This document shows, in pieces, positions 1 to 10,734 of a stretch of 51,857 nt of DNA; positions within the stretch are counted from its first letter, which is position 1, and each line of letters begins with the position of its first letter. Made by a program: the position numbers and the translations under genes. The stretch comes from an uncultured Clostridia bacterium (GTDB lineage: Bacteria > Bacillota > Clostridia > TANB77 > CAG-508), in contig CANRPR010000004.1 in the NCBI GenBank assembly GCA_947632535.1, forward strand, positions 1 to 51,857, written 5' to 3'. The notes under the pieces were generated by a model that worked only from the letters and a program-made list of their open reading frames with translations, was not told the DNA's origin and searched no databases.

Positions 1-446
1 ACCTTGCTTCAATCCATTTATCTGAATATCCGTTTGTTTCTGTAATAATCAATGGCTCTACTCATAGCAATTTCTGGGTCAAATACTTCATCAATTCTTT
101 CTTTTCCCATTTGAGCAAGCCATAATTTAAAAGGTTCTGCTTTTGGACTTGGTATTGACTCAATTAGTCTTAATATTCCTTGTGTATCTAAAGCATCTCT
201 CATTCTTATTTTTCCATCTGGAGCCATCATTTTCAACTGACTACATTTTGTAGTCAGTTCACTTCCTTCTTTTTTTAATCTATTTTTTAATACTGACCAA
301 TATTTTCTTGGTTCTTTACTATCAGTTAAAGCACTAACTACATCAACCACACTGAAATAGTATTCTTCTTTTTCCGCATCCCAAATACTTCTAATTTCTT
401 TCCCTTCAAAAAGATTTGAAATTGTTTCCAATTTATTATTTGCCAT
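1..446 (-). pseudogene. BRO/phage antirepressor-like N-terminal domain protein, interrupted by a +1 frameshift at a CGG codon; runs off the left window edge
   Basis: ORF 18..446 reads ...AIDYYRNKRIFR*. Dropping the C of CGG (complement of position 32) gives ...DYYRNK-GYSDKWIEAR to the window edge, which reads as a natural continuation. Could be a programmed frameshift rather than a pseudogene. Confidence 0.7.
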
Positions 447-641
447 ATATGTACCATTCCTTTATAACTTAATTATATTCAAATTTTATCAAAAATATAC
501 ATTTTTTTCAATTAAATTTGCATTATTTGGTTGATTTTTTGCTGATTTTATGATACTAAAAAAATAGTAAACTTGTCCAGTATTAAGAAGTAATTAGGAA
601 GGCTATAAGTGCAAAATTCAATATTTTATTTACATACACAT

Positions 642-672
642 AAAAATCCCCCGTCTAAGCCGGAGGATTTTT
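642..672. terminator. intrinsic terminator downstream of tsf
   Basis: AAAAATCCCCCG-TCTAAGC-CGGAGGATTTTT hairpin with flanking T/A runs. Confidence 0.7.
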
Positions 673-697
673 ATTTTTGGATTCTCATTATTTCATT

Positions 698-1582
698 TTA
701 TTGTTTTATTTGTTTCATTACTTCTTCTGCAAAGTTTTCTTCTTTCTTCTCTATTCCTTCACCTTTTTCGAATCTTACAAATCTAATTGCTTTAGCACCT
801 TTTGCTTCTAGTAGTTTCGAAACTTTTGTATCAGGATCTTTTACAAATGGTTGCTCTACTAAACAAATTTCACCATAGAATTTTCCAATTCTACCTTGTA
901 CCATTTTTTCTGCTATTTCAGCTGGTTTTCCTTCATTCATAGCTTGAGCTTTCAATATTTCCATTTCTTTTGAAACTCGTTCTTGTGGAACTGAATTTCT
1001 GTCTAAGTATTCTGGTTTAGCTGCAGCAATTTGCATACACAAATCTTTTGCTAAATCACTATCTCCATTTTCTACTTCAATTAAAACGCCTATTTTTCCA
1101 TCACCATGAATATATTTTTCAACTAATCCATTTTGTGTTTCAAATCTTTCAAATCTTCTTATTGTTATGTTTTCACCTATTGTAGCAATTTTTTCTGTTA
1201 ATACTTGTTGTACAGTTTTTGTATTATCTTTAACATATTTTTGAGATAATAGTTCTTGTACATCTGCAGGATTTTGCATTGCTATTTGCTCTGCAATATC
1301 TGCCACAAAAGTTCTGAATTCTTCATTTTTACCAACGAAGTCTGTTTCAGAATTTACTTCTACTACACTTCCTATTTTCTTATTATCTGTTAAATATGCT
1401 GCAACAACACCTTCTGCTGCTATTCTATCAGATTTTTTTGCAGCTTTTGCAATTCCTCTTTCACGCAATAATTCTATTGCTTTTTCAATATCTCCATCTG
1501 TTTCTGTTAAAACTTTTTTACAGTCCATCATACCAGCACCAGTTTTTTCTCTTAATTCTTTTACAACGGCAGCTGTAACCAT
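698..1582 (-). CDS. tsf: translation elongation factor Ts
   Basis: MVTAAVVKELREKTGAGMMDCKKVLTET signature; next to rpsB. Confidence 0.97.
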   Translation of the reverse strand: MVTAAVVKELREKTGAGMMDCKKVLTETDGDIEKAIELLRERGIAKAAKKSDRIAAEGVVAAYLTDNKKIGSVVEVNSETDFVGKNEEFRTFVADIAEQIAMQNPADVQELLSQKYVKDNTKTVQQVLTEKIATIGENITIRRFERFETQNGLVEKYIHGDGKIGVLIEVENGDSDLAKDLCMQIAAAKPEYLDRNSVPQERVSKEMEILKAQAMNEGKPAEIAEKMVQGRIGKFYGEICLVEQPFVKDPDTKVSKLLEAKGAKAIRFVRFEKGEGIEKKEENFAEEVMKQIKQ

Positions 1583-1603
1583 TATAATTCCTCCTCTCAA
1601 AAA

Positions 1604-2392
1604 TTATTCTTCTGCTCCTGTTGTTTCTTCTTCAGCAACAACTTCCTCCATACTTTTTTCTTCTACATTTTCTGTAGATTGTTCTTCGCTTTCTGGCATT
1701 TCAAATGTTTCTCCTTGTTTTCCTTCAATTACTGCATTTGCCATTACATCTGTTACTAATTTAACTGCACGAATTGCATCATCATTTCCAGGAATAACAT
1801 AATCTACATCTTCTGGATTACAATTTGTATCTATTAATCCAACAATTGGAATATTTAATTTCTTTGCTTCTAATATAGCTATTCTTTCTTTTTTAGGGTC
1901 TACTATAAATAATACTCCTGGTATCTCTGTCATTTCTTTGATTCCACCAAGATTTCTTTGTAGTTTTTCCATTTCCTTTTTTAATAGCATTACTTCTTTT
2001 TTTGGTAATACATCAAATGTTCCATCTTCTTGCATTGTTTCTAAATCTTTTAATCTTTGTATTCTTTTTTGAATTGTTCCAAAGTTTGTAAGCATTCCAC
2101 CTAACCATCTTTGGTCAATATAAAACATACCGCATTTTTCTGCAGCTTCTTTAACACATTCCTGTGCTTGTTTTTTTGTACCTACAAAAAGTATTGTTTT
2201 TCCATCTTCTGCTTGTTCCTTAATAAAATTGTATGCCTCGTCTATCTTTTTTGATGTCTTTTGTAAATCAATAATGTGGATACCATTTCTTGCTTGAAAA
2301 ATATATTCAGCCATTCTAGGATCCCATCTTCTTGTTTGGTGTCCAAAATGTACACCTGCTTCTAGTAATTGTTTCATTGCAACTACTGCCAT
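1604..2392 (-). CDS. rpsB: 30S ribosomal protein S2
   Basis: [27 protein letters not shown] signature; acidic C-terminal tail. Confidence 0.97.
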   Translation of the reverse strand: MAVVAMKQLLEAGVHFGHQTRRWDPRMAEYIFQARNGIHIIDLQKTSKKIDEAYNFIKEQAEDGKTILFVGTKKQAQECVKEAAEKCGMFYIDQRWLGGMLTNFGTIQKRIQRLKDLETMQEDGTFDVLPKKEVMLLKKEMEKLQRNLGGIKEMTEIPGVLFIVDPKKERIAILEAKKLNIPIVGLIDTNCNPEDVDYVIPGNDDAIRAVKLVTDVMANAVIEGKQGETFEMPESEEQSTENVEEKSMEEVVAEEETTGAEE

Positions 2393-2576
2393 TTTTATTC
2401 CTCCTTTAAAGTTATTCTTCCACAAGATTTTACACACTCGCCTTACACTTAATTTTTAAGCACTTTTGCAAGCTAATCTTATGTGTTTATTTTTTAACTT
2501 TTATATTGTATCACATGTTTTCTTATTTTGCAATACATTATGCAACTTTTTCTGTATAATTAATTACCATACTTTA

Positions 2577-3692
2577 TTATATTTCCAAATCGTCTTCTTT
2601 CCTATATTGTTCAAGTATATCTTCAACTGTAAGAATTTGAAATTTTTCATCATCCAAATCCGACGCTTGTTCTTTATCTTGGTATCTTATTGCCGCTTCC
2701 AGTCTATCTTCATATATAACTTTTCTATTTTTATATTTCATACCATTATTTTCTGCATCATTAATTAACTTTATTGCTTCTTCTATTTTCGAAAATTCCT
2801 CTTTTATTGTTGATTTACAGTTTCTTCCTAATATTTCTGCATATCCTTTTATTTCATCATTACTCATTCCCAACATTGAACTTAAATGTCCTACTTTATT
2901 TGTTTCTTTTATAACATCTAATATTCCATATACATTTTTCCCTAACATTCCGTTATATTCATTGTTCATTGCAAAAATCTCAAGACCAGCTTTTTGTACA
3001 TATAGCATATCTACAATACTTGCTCTTGTGTCCTCACTCATAGCAGTGCTCTTACTATATTTTTCAATTCCTCTTTTATATTGTTTTACACCCCATTCAC
3101 TATATGCACTTTCTAATATATTTGCCAAAACATCTCCATTGTAAAATTTTAGTAAAGTATCACCACACTCATAAATATTCAATCTTTTTAACATATATTC
3201 AAAGTTATATTGCAATAAATTATACTCTAAAACCCTTAAATTTCTAAATTTACTATGTAAATATATTGATATTTCATCTAATGGTGTTGATGTTCCTATT
3301 TTTCTTACCATTGATGAGTCTAAATCACGACTTGAAATATATTTACATCTTGTATAGGTATTTAAAATATATGTCTTCAAATCTATAATAATATCTTCAT
3401 ACCTTGCTTCTAAACTTTTTACATTGTTATTTGCATCTCTTGGACTTATAACCACATATCCTCTACTTTCAAGTTCTTCTTGCTCTAGTTTAGGTTCCTC
3501 TACTATGGCTTCTTCTAATTTATTATATACATCAGCCAAACTTGAAAACATTATATTTAGCATTTTATCCGATTTTTTTGCTATATATTTTTTACCATCC
3601 ATTTCTTCTTGTGATATTTCACATGTTCTTGTTACTATGTTATGCATTAATTGCATAACTCTGTCTGCTAGTTTATATAATTCTTTATCCAT
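2577..3692 (-). CDS. hypothetical protein
   Basis: Long ORF, plausible SD (AAAGGA) before MDKELYK; no family recognised. Confidence 0.75.
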   Translation of the reverse strand: MDKELYKLADRVMQLMHNIVTRTCEISQEEMDGKKYIAKKSDKMLNIMFSSLADVYNKLEEAIVEEPKLEQEELESRGYVVISPRDANNNVKSLEARYEDIIIDLKTYILNTYTRCKYISSRDLDSSMVRKIGTSTPLDEISIYLHSKFRNLRVLEYNLLQYNFEYMLKRLNIYECGDTLLKFYNGDVLANILESAYSEWGVKQYKRGIEKYSKSTAMSEDTRASIVDMLYVQKAGLEIFAMNNEYNGMLGKNVYGILDVIKETNKVGHLSSMLGMSNDEIKGYAEILGRNCKSTIKEEFSKIEEAIKLINDAENNGMKYKNRKVIYEDRLEAAIRYQDKEQASDLDDEKFQILTVEDILEQYRKEDDLEI

Positions 3693-3839
3693 ATTCAACA
3701 TCCTTTACATAATATTAACCGCTTAGTATTATATCACTTTTATTGTTAGTTTACAATAATATTTTGTAAAATTATGTTTATTTTTTCCGTAAACTTCATT
3801 TTAAAACATATTTAGAATTATATAAAATAGCAATTACAA

Positions 3840-5516
3840 CTAATCTTTTAGCAATTCTTTAGTTATCGTCCAAATTTCTTCCGTTTCTCTATCCTTTTCC
3901 CAATATGCTCCTCCAGCTAAATTATATTTTTTTATTAATCCTAATTTTTCTGTGATAGATTTCGCATCTTCTATCCACATCTGATATTTTATATTTCCTC
4001 TCATATATTCTATATAATATTGTTTTAGTTCATCATCCCACTGTTTTTCTGCATCAGCTGGTATTTGTTCTTCAATTTTGTTCATATTCACTACCGAACT
4101 TGTTATACTATCTTCCTTTGATGTATCTGTTTTCCATAATCTTGTATATAAAGGCATTCCTAAAACAATTTTATCTGCTTCAACTTCTTCTTGATTTAGA
4201 AATTTATTAATATTAGTTTCTACCCAATTATATCCAGCTACTGTTCCTGTTTTATTACTAGATGTACCATGTTGATCGTATGCCATAAAAATTAAATAGT
4301 CTGCTACATTTCCTAATACATTTCTATTATAGCAAAGAGACCATGTATCACTTCCATCTGGTGCTGTAACATCTACTGATATTACTACATCAATATCTCT
4401 TAATCGTGGAGCTAGTTCTATTATAAATCTAGAAAATAGATTTTTATCTTCCATATTCATGTTTTCAAAGTCTATATTAATTCCGTCCAACTCATATTCT
4501 TTAGCAAGTTGTACTATTTTTTCTATTAATTCATCTCGCAATTTTTCACTATTTAGTATTTTTGAAGTTGTTGCTTTGTATGAATTATTAGAAAACATTG
4601 CCCATACTTTATATCCATTCTCTTTTGCCCAGTTAATGTATTGCTCTCCTCCTCTTTCCGCATTATTATTGATTTCTATAGTATCACTTTGTTTTAATGA
4701 GAAAAATGATGGAGCTACAACATTTATACCTTCGATTTTAGTTCCTTCTCTATCAGGTGCACTAACATATTCTGAATAATAGTCCCAAACTAAGCTAACT
4801 TTTCCTTCTATTTGCTTATTTTCTTCTTGTTTTTGCCTTGTTATTTTTTCATTTACTAATTTATCTGTTTTTACATATCCTATTTTTCCATTTTCAGTTC
4901 TTATTTTTGACCAGCCATTTGTACCATTTGATATTAAAAACACTTTATCTTGTTTTTTCAATTTATCTACTGTTTTTGATAATAATTTAGCTTTATATTT
5001 TACACTTGTATTTTTTGTAAGTTCACATTGTTTTTCTTCTCTATCTAATGATGTAACAACAATAATCTCATCATTTTTATTTTCTATTTTTAAATTATAT
5101 ACTTTATCTAGTACAGTAATTGGAATATATATTGTTTCTTCTTTTTCAATTATTGGACTAGATATATTTACTTCCTGTCCATTTATTTTGGCTGTAGTTT
5201 TTCCTATTTCTATTTTAGCTATTTTAGTGTTAGATGTAGTTACAATTTCTTTAGAATTTTCGTCATAATATAAATATTCATCAAAATAGTTTTTTAAGTC
5301 CTCTTTTGATACATATACATCTCCATTTTCATTAATAAATATATCTTTTTTTAACCTTGAGGTTACATTATTATTGTTGATTATAAAGTTCAATTTTCCT
5401 AAATTAGGATCTTTTATATAGTCTTGTGCTATAACAAATGCACATGCTGCTACAGCAAGAACTATAAGTATAATTATTACTTTTAAAATATTTATAAGTA
5501 TTTTCTTTTTTTCCAT
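3840..5516 (-). CDS. membrane-anchored GH18 glycosidase with copper-amine-oxidase-N-like and SH3 regions (SleL/YaaH-like)
   Basis: N-terminal TM segment; GH18 motif ELDGINIDFENM; YDQHGTSS; SH3-like WSKIRTENGKIGYVKTDKL. Confidence 0.87.
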   Translation of the reverse strand: MEKKKILINILKVIIILIVLAVAACAFVIAQDYIKDPNLGKLNFIINNNNVTSRLKKDIFINENGDVYVSKEDLKNYFDEYLYYDENSKEIVTTSNTKIAKIEIGKTTAKINGQEVNISSPIIEKEETIYIPITVLDKVYNLKIENKNDEIIVVTSLDREEKQCELTKNTSVKYKAKLLSKTVDKLKKQDKVFLISNGTNGWSKIRTENGKIGYVKTDKLVNEKITRQKQEENKQIEGKVSLVWDYYSEYVSAPDREGTKIEGINVVAPSFFSLKQSDTIEINNNAERGGEQYINWAKENGYKVWAMFSNNSYKATTSKILNSEKLRDELIEKIVQLAKEYELDGINIDFENMNMEDKNLFSRFIIELAPRLRDIDVVISVDVTAPDGSDTWSLCYNRNVLGNVADYLIFMAYDQHGTSSNKTGTVAGYNWVETNINKFLNQEEVEADKIVLGMPLYTRLWKTDTSKEDSITSSVVNMNKIEEQIPADAEKQWDDELKQYYIEYMRGNIKYQMWIEDAKSITEKLGLIKKYNLAGGAYWEKDRETEEIWTITKELLKD

Positions 5517-5676
5517 TTTTATCGTTATTCCTTCCTTTTCTCTTAAATATCTACATAACACTATAACATATACTTTTCAAAACTTCAATTAGTATTTTAT
5601 TAATTTTTATTTTATCTTAAAATATTGCAAATTATAGCATTTTGCCTTATAATAGATTTTTAGAGGGGTGATAACT

Positions 5677-6666
5677 ATGTATAAAATGTACAATACTGAT
5701 ATTGAAAGTAATATAACAAGAGAAACTACTGAATTCAAAAAGGGAAATTGGATTAACATGGTTGCCCCGACAGACAATGAAATTAAAGAAATATGTGACA
5801 ATCTGAACATTCAAGCTGACTTTATTCGTTATGCTCTTGACTTTGAAGAAAAAGCCAGAATAGATTTTGAAGAAGACGATAATACTACATTATTTATAAT
5901 TGATGTACCAATTATTGAAAAAGTGCGTCATACAAATGTAAAAAGAAAAAGGAAAGCCTCAAAATATATAGAAACTGAAGAGTTCACTACAATGCCTCTT
6001 GGTTTAATTATTGTAAGGGATGATTATTTTATTACAGTTTCTTTAAAAAAGAATAAAATAATTGAGGATTTAGCAAAAATAAAAAAAGGAATGTATACTT
6101 ACAAAAAAAGTAGGATGCTTTTTCAAATTTTCTATAAAAATGCCTCTGAGTTTTTACGACATCTAAAACAAATTAATAAGGAAACTGAAGTAGCAGAAAA
6201 TGTTTTACAATCTTCTTTGCAAAATAAAGAACTTTTGAAAATGTTAAGTTTGGAAAAGAGTTTAGTATACTTTACTACATCTTTGAAATCTAATGAACTT
6301 GTCATGGAAAAAACATTAAGAGGAAAAATTTTAAAACTATATGACGAAGATGAAGATATTTTGGAAGATGCTATTATTGAAAATAAACAGGCTATCGAAA
6401 TGTCAAAAATATATAGTGATATATTGAATGGAACTATGGATGCATATGCTTCAATTATTTCTAATAATTTGAATGTTGTTATGAAATTCTTGACATCTAT
6501 AACAATTATAATTGCTATACCAACATTAATTTCTAGTTATTGGGGAATGAATGTTAGGGTTCCTTTTCAAAACCATCCACTAGGTTTTGCTATTGTATTT
6601 TTAATATCTATATTGTTAGGTTTAATAGCATTTTTCTGGTTAAAAAGGAAAAATATGATAGACTAG
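5677..6666 (+). CDS. corA: CorA-family divalent cation transporter
   Basis: C-terminal YWGMNVRVPF followed by a second TM segment. Confidence 0.92.
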   Translation: MYKMYNTDIESNITRETTEFKKGNWINMVAPTDNEIKEICDNLNIQADFIRYALDFEEKARIDFEEDDNTTLFIIDVPIIEKVRHTNVKRKRKASKYIETEEFTTMPLGLIIVRDDYFITVSLKKNKIIEDLAKIKKGMYTYKKSRMLFQIFYKNASEFLRHLKQINKETEVAENVLQSSLQNKELLKMLSLEKSLVYFTTSLKSNELVMEKTLRGKILKLYDEDEDILEDAIIENKQAIEMSKIYSDILNGTMDAYASIISNNLNVVMKFLTSITIIIAIPTLISSYWGMNVRVPFQNHPLGFAIVFLISILLGLIAFFWLKRKNMID

Positions 6667-6742
6667 CAATATAAAATTACAAAAAAAGCTTTATTTTTTA
6701 GGATTTTTATGGTATAATTTAAATGTATGAGGAGGATTTTTT

Positions 6743-7174
6743 ATGTGGCAATTTTGGTTAATTTTAGCTGGTGTATTTTTTGTTGCTGAAATTATAACTG
6801 TAGGCTTTTTAGTTTTTTGGTTAGGAGTAGGTGCCTTAATAGCAGCATTGGTTAGTTTATTTACTGGTAATGTAATTATTCAAACTACCATATTTGTTAT
6901 TACTTCCACTCTACTAATATTTTGCACAAGAACACTCGCAAAGAAAATTACTGCTAAGGATAATAAAAAAACCAATACATATTCTATTATAGGTAAAACT
7001 GGAATTGTTACAAAAGATATTTTAGAAAATCAAGTTGGTCAAGTTAAAATTGGTTCTGAAGTATGGACTGCAAAATCAGATGTTAGAATAGATGCAGGAA
7101 CCAAGGTTAATATTGTAAATATTGATGGTGTAAAAGTAATTGTTGAACCAATTATGACAAAAGCAATAAAATAA
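6743..7174 (+). CDS. NfeD-like membrane protein
   Basis: N-terminal TM segments and C-terminal OB-like GKTGIVTKDILENQVGQVKIGSEVWTAKSD; paired with an SPFH gene. Confidence 0.85.
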   Translation: MWQFWLILAGVFFVAEIITVGFLVFWLGVGALIAALVSLFTGNVIIQTTIFVITSTLLIFCTRTLAKKITAKDNKKTNTYSIIGKTGIVTKDILENQVGQVKIGSEVWTAKSDVRIDAGTKVNIVNIDGVKVIVEPIMTKAIK

Positions 7175-7207
7175 TAATTTTATATTCATTTTATAGGAGG
7201 TATTTTT

Positions 7208-8122
7208 ATGCTAATATTTTTAATTATATTATTAATCATCGTTTTAATAATAGCTTTTAAATCAATTAAAATAGTTAAGCAATCTGAGGTTTACATTATT
7301 GAAAGGTTAGGTAAATATCATAAAATAGCAGATGCCGGTCTTACAATAATTTTTCCATTTGTTGACCATGTTAGAAGTGTAGTAAGTTTAAAACAACAAA
7401 CAATGGATATTCCACCTCAAGGAGTTATTACAAAAGATAATGTTACAATTACTATAGATACTGTAGTTTTCTATAAAATTACTGATCCAGCTAAAGCAGT
7501 ATATGAAATTCAATCTTTGAAGAAAGGTATTGAGTATTTAGCTATTACAACAATTCGTGATATTGTTGGAAAAATGGATTTGGATGAAACTTTTAGTTCA
7601 AGAGATGCAATTAATGATCGTTTAAGAGTTATATTAGACGAAGCCACAGATCAATGGGGTTGCAAGATTGATAGAGTTGAAATAAAAGATATTACTCCAC
7701 CAGCTGATATTCGTGATGCTATGGAAAAGCAAATGAATGCTGAAAGAAATAAAAGAGCATTAATTCTTCAAGCTGAAGGTGAAAAACAATCTGCTGTAAC
7801 AATTGCTGAAGGTCAAAAAGAAGCTGCAATTTTACAAGCTGAAGCTGACAGAGAAGCACAAATTACAAGAGCTTCCGGTGAAGCTGAGGCTATTAAACAA
7901 GTGGCTCAAGCTAAGGCTAAAGAAATTCAAATGATTTATTCTGCTATGAAAGATGCAGATCCAACAGATAAATTAGTTCAATTGAAGTCTTTGGAAGCAT
8001 TAGAAGAAGTAGCTAAGGGAGATGCTAATAAAGTATTTATTCCTTTTGAAGCAACATCAGCCTTAAGTAGTTTAGGTGCTATAAAAGAGGTTTTAACAGA
8101 AGATAAGAAAAATTCAAAATAA
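7208..8122 (+). CDS. SPFH/Band 7 (stomatin/QmcA-like) protein
   Basis: VKQSEVYIIERLGKYHKIADAGLTIIFPFVD; Ala/Glu-rich coiled region. Confidence 0.93.
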   Translation: MLIFLIILLIIVLIIAFKSIKIVKQSEVYIIERLGKYHKIADAGLTIIFPFVDHVRSVVSLKQQTMDIPPQGVITKDNVTITIDTVVFYKITDPAKAVYEIQSLKKGIEYLAITTIRDIVGKMDLDETFSSRDAINDRLRVILDEATDQWGCKIDRVEIKDITPPADIRDAMEKQMNAERNKRALILQAEGEKQSAVTIAEGQKEAAILQAEADREAQITRASGEAEAIKQVAQAKAKEIQMIYSAMKDADPTDKLVQLKSLEALEEVAKGDANKVFIPFEATSALSSLGAIKEVLTEDKKNSK

Positions 8123-8181
8123 TAAATATTAAAAATATTTAATACATATAAAAAGGAAAGTATTTATAAAATACCTTCCTT

Positions 8182-8886
8182 TTATATTTTTACTAATTTA
8201 AAGTCTAAATAATCCGCACTTACTAATTTAAAATCTATACCTTTTATTTTTCCTTCAACAGCATCTTTGTGCGATCTTGAATGCAAATGACCATACATAC
8301 ATGTTTTCACATTATATTTATTCATTAGCTCAATAAACTGCATTTCTGCTTCGCTCTCTAAAAACTTACTACTAATTGGCGGATAATGCATAAACACCAA
8401 TATTTCTTTATCTTTTCCATAATTTGCTATTCCTTCTTGCAATGACAGTTCTAATCGAATTAATTCTCTTTTTAGAATTTTTTTAGATGTATCTGAATTA
8501 GTTAATGTCCAGCCCCTTGTCCCCGCAATAATATAATTTTCATAACAGTAGCTATTATTATGAATAAAATCTATATTATTAAAATTATTATCTTCTAAAA
8601 ATTTTCTCATTTTATTTAATGTGGTCCACCAATAATCATGATTACCTTTTAGCATTAATTTTTTTCCCGGTAATTTATTTATGTATTCAAAATCCAAGTA
8701 AGTATCTTCTAAATTCATTGCCCACGAGAAATCACCTGGCAATATAACTAAATCATTTTGTTTAACTTTATTTTTCCAATCTTCTTGTATTTTTAATTCA
8801 TGATTTTCCCAATTGTCTCCAAATATGTTCATAGGTTTTGGATTTTTAAAAGATAAATGTAAATCTGCTATAACAAAAATAGACAT
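8182..8886 (-). CDS. metallophosphoesterase
   Basis: IADLHLS, LPGDFSWAM, KGNHDYWW, YGHLHSRSH motifs. Confidence 0.92.
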   Translation of the reverse strand: MSIFVIADLHLSFKNPKPMNIFGDNWENHELKIQEDWKNKVKQNDLVILPGDFSWAMNLEDTYLDFEYINKLPGKKLMLKGNHDYWWTTLNKMRKFLEDNNFNNIDFIHNNSYCYENYIIAGTRGWTLTNSDTSKKILKRELIRLELSLQEGIANYGKDKEILVFMHYPPISSKFLESEAEMQFIELMNKYNVKTCMYGHLHSRSHKDAVEGKIKGIDFKLVSADYLDFKLVKI

Positions 8887-8931
8887 ATATTTCTTCTCCT
8901 TCTTACTTCAAAGACATTTTTTGTCTAGCTT

Positions 8932-9927
8932 TTATTGAATTTTTAAATTCGGTACAGCATTTAATGTTAAGTCTGACCTTTTTCCATTTATATAGTCATA
9001 GTATCCTGCACTTGCTATCATAGCAGCATTATCTGTGCATAATAAAATATTAGGACAATATATTTTTACATCTTCACTTTTGCCATATTCTATAAATTTT
9101 TCTCGTATATATGAATTAGCAGAAACTCCACCCGCTAGTGCAACTCTCTTGATTTTTAACTGTTTTGCAGCTTTTTTTGTATTATTAAGTAGCATATCTG
9201 TTACTACTTTTTCAAAACTTGCACATAAATTAGCTTTATCAGTATCTGGATTTTTATGGTATAAGTTTAATACAGCAGTTTTTATTCCACTAAAACTAAA
9301 ATCTAAATTTTCAAAATATGTTTCTGGAAGCTCTATACTATTCTCATTTCCTTGTTTCGCTAGTTTATCTATTTTTGGTCCGCCAGGATATTGCAACCCT
9401 ATTACCCTAGCAACTTTGTCAAATGCTTCACCAATTGCATCATCTCTGGTTTTTCCTAATATTTCAAAATCTGTATATGTCTTTATATGTACTAAATGTG
9501 TATGCCCACCTGAAACTATTAAACACAAAAATGGTGGTTCTAGTTCTGGATATGATATATAATTTGCTGCTATATGTCCCATTATATGATTAACTCCAAC
9601 TAATGGCTTATTTAAGCAATAGCTTAATGCTTTAGCATATGATACACCTACTAATAAGGCTCCTACTAGACCCGGTCCATATGTACATGTAACAACATCT
9701 ATATCATTCATTGAAAAATTAGCTTGTCGTAACGCTTCTTTAGTAACTCCTGATATAGCTTTAATATGATTTCTAGAAGCGATTTCTGGCACTACTCCAC
9801 CAAATTGTTCATGAATTGGTATTTGCGTATTAATAACATTAGAAAGCACCTCTCTACCATTTTTCACAATGGCTACAGAGGTTTCGTCACAGCTTGATTC
9901 TATTCCTAATGTTATTATATTTTCCAT
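8932..9927 (-). CDS. tsaD: tRNA N6-adenosine threonylcarbamoyltransferase
   Basis: [33 protein letters not shown]. Confidence 0.97.
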   Translation of the reverse strand: MENIITLGIESSCDETSVAIVKNGREVLSNVINTQIPIHEQFGGVVPEIASRNHIKAISGVTKEALRQANFSMNDIDVVTCTYGPGLVGALLVGVSYAKALSYCLNKPLVGVNHIMGHIAANYISYPELEPPFLCLIVSGGHTHLVHIKTYTDFEILGKTRDDAIGEAFDKVARVIGLQYPGGPKIDKLAKQGNENSIELPETYFENLDFSFSGIKTAVLNLYHKNPDTDKANLCASFEKVVTDMLLNNTKKAAKQLKIKRVALAGGVSANSYIREKFIEYGKSEDVKIYCPNILLCTDNAAMIASAGYYDYINGKRSDLTLNAVPNLKIQ

Positions 9928-9943
9928 TTATATCTTACCTTCC

Positions 9944-10681
9944 TTAAAAAATTCTAAATATATTTCCAACTAACCAAAGGATTCCATTTGTAATAGCATC
10001 TATGATTGGAGAAATAATAGTTCCAGCTAAGCCAGTTATCCAAATTAATAAGAATATTATATAAAACCATTTTTCATTTCTATCTATCCATGCTTTTGCA
10101 TTATATGGTAAAATGTTTCTAAATATTTTTGATCCGTCTAATGGTGGTAATGGTATTAAGTTAAATACACCTAAGCCGACATTTACTGCTATTGTAGCGC
10201 TTATAACTAATAATAATATGTCTCCTGTTTGAGAAAGTATAAATGTTGCTGGTGCAAACTTAAATATAGCACAATATATTATAGTAAATAGTATTGCTAA
10301 TACAAAATTCATTAAAGGTCCTGCGACTGAAACTATTGCCTCACCTTTATCCATGCTGTATTTTCTATCAAAGTTTCTAGGATTTATTTCTACAGGCTTT
10401 CCCCAACCAATATGAACAAATATTAACATTACTATTCCTACTGGATCAATATGTGATAACGGATTTAAATTTAATCTTCCTTGCATTTTTGGAGTATCGT
10501 CACCCAATTTATATGCTGCATAAGCATGTGCAAACTCATGAAATGAAATTGCTATAATAACTCCTGGTAATGTTAACAGAGTTGATATCATTTCAACTCG
10601 TGTCATTGATGCCAAGCTAAATATTACTAATATTCCAAGTAAAATATATAATGTTCTTTTATCATATGCAAAATTAAACAT
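9944..10681 (-). CDS. site-2 protease family (M50) membrane metalloprotease
   Basis: ISFHEFAHAYAA (HExxH) and NLIPLPPLDGSKIF motifs. Confidence 0.92.
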   Translation of the reverse strand: MFNFAYDKRTLYILLGILVIFSLASMTRVEMISTLLTLPGVIIAISFHEFAHAYAAYKLGDDTPKMQGRLNLNPLSHIDPVGIVMLIFVHIGWGKPVEINPRNFDRKYSMDKGEAIVSVAGPLMNFVLAILFTIIYCAIFKFAPATFILSQTGDILLLVISATIAVNVGLGVFNLIPLPPLDGSKIFRNILPYNAKAWIDRNEKWFYIIFLLIWITGLAGTIISPIIDAITNGILWLVGNIFRIF

Positions 10682-10734
10682 TCTATTTTCTTCCTTTCTA
10701 TTTTATTGGTTAATTTTTCAATTATTTTTAAACT

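Noticed and set aside
609-878. Plus-strand ORF overlapping tsf end and terminator
   Set aside because: Antisense to tsf and spans an intrinsic terminator.
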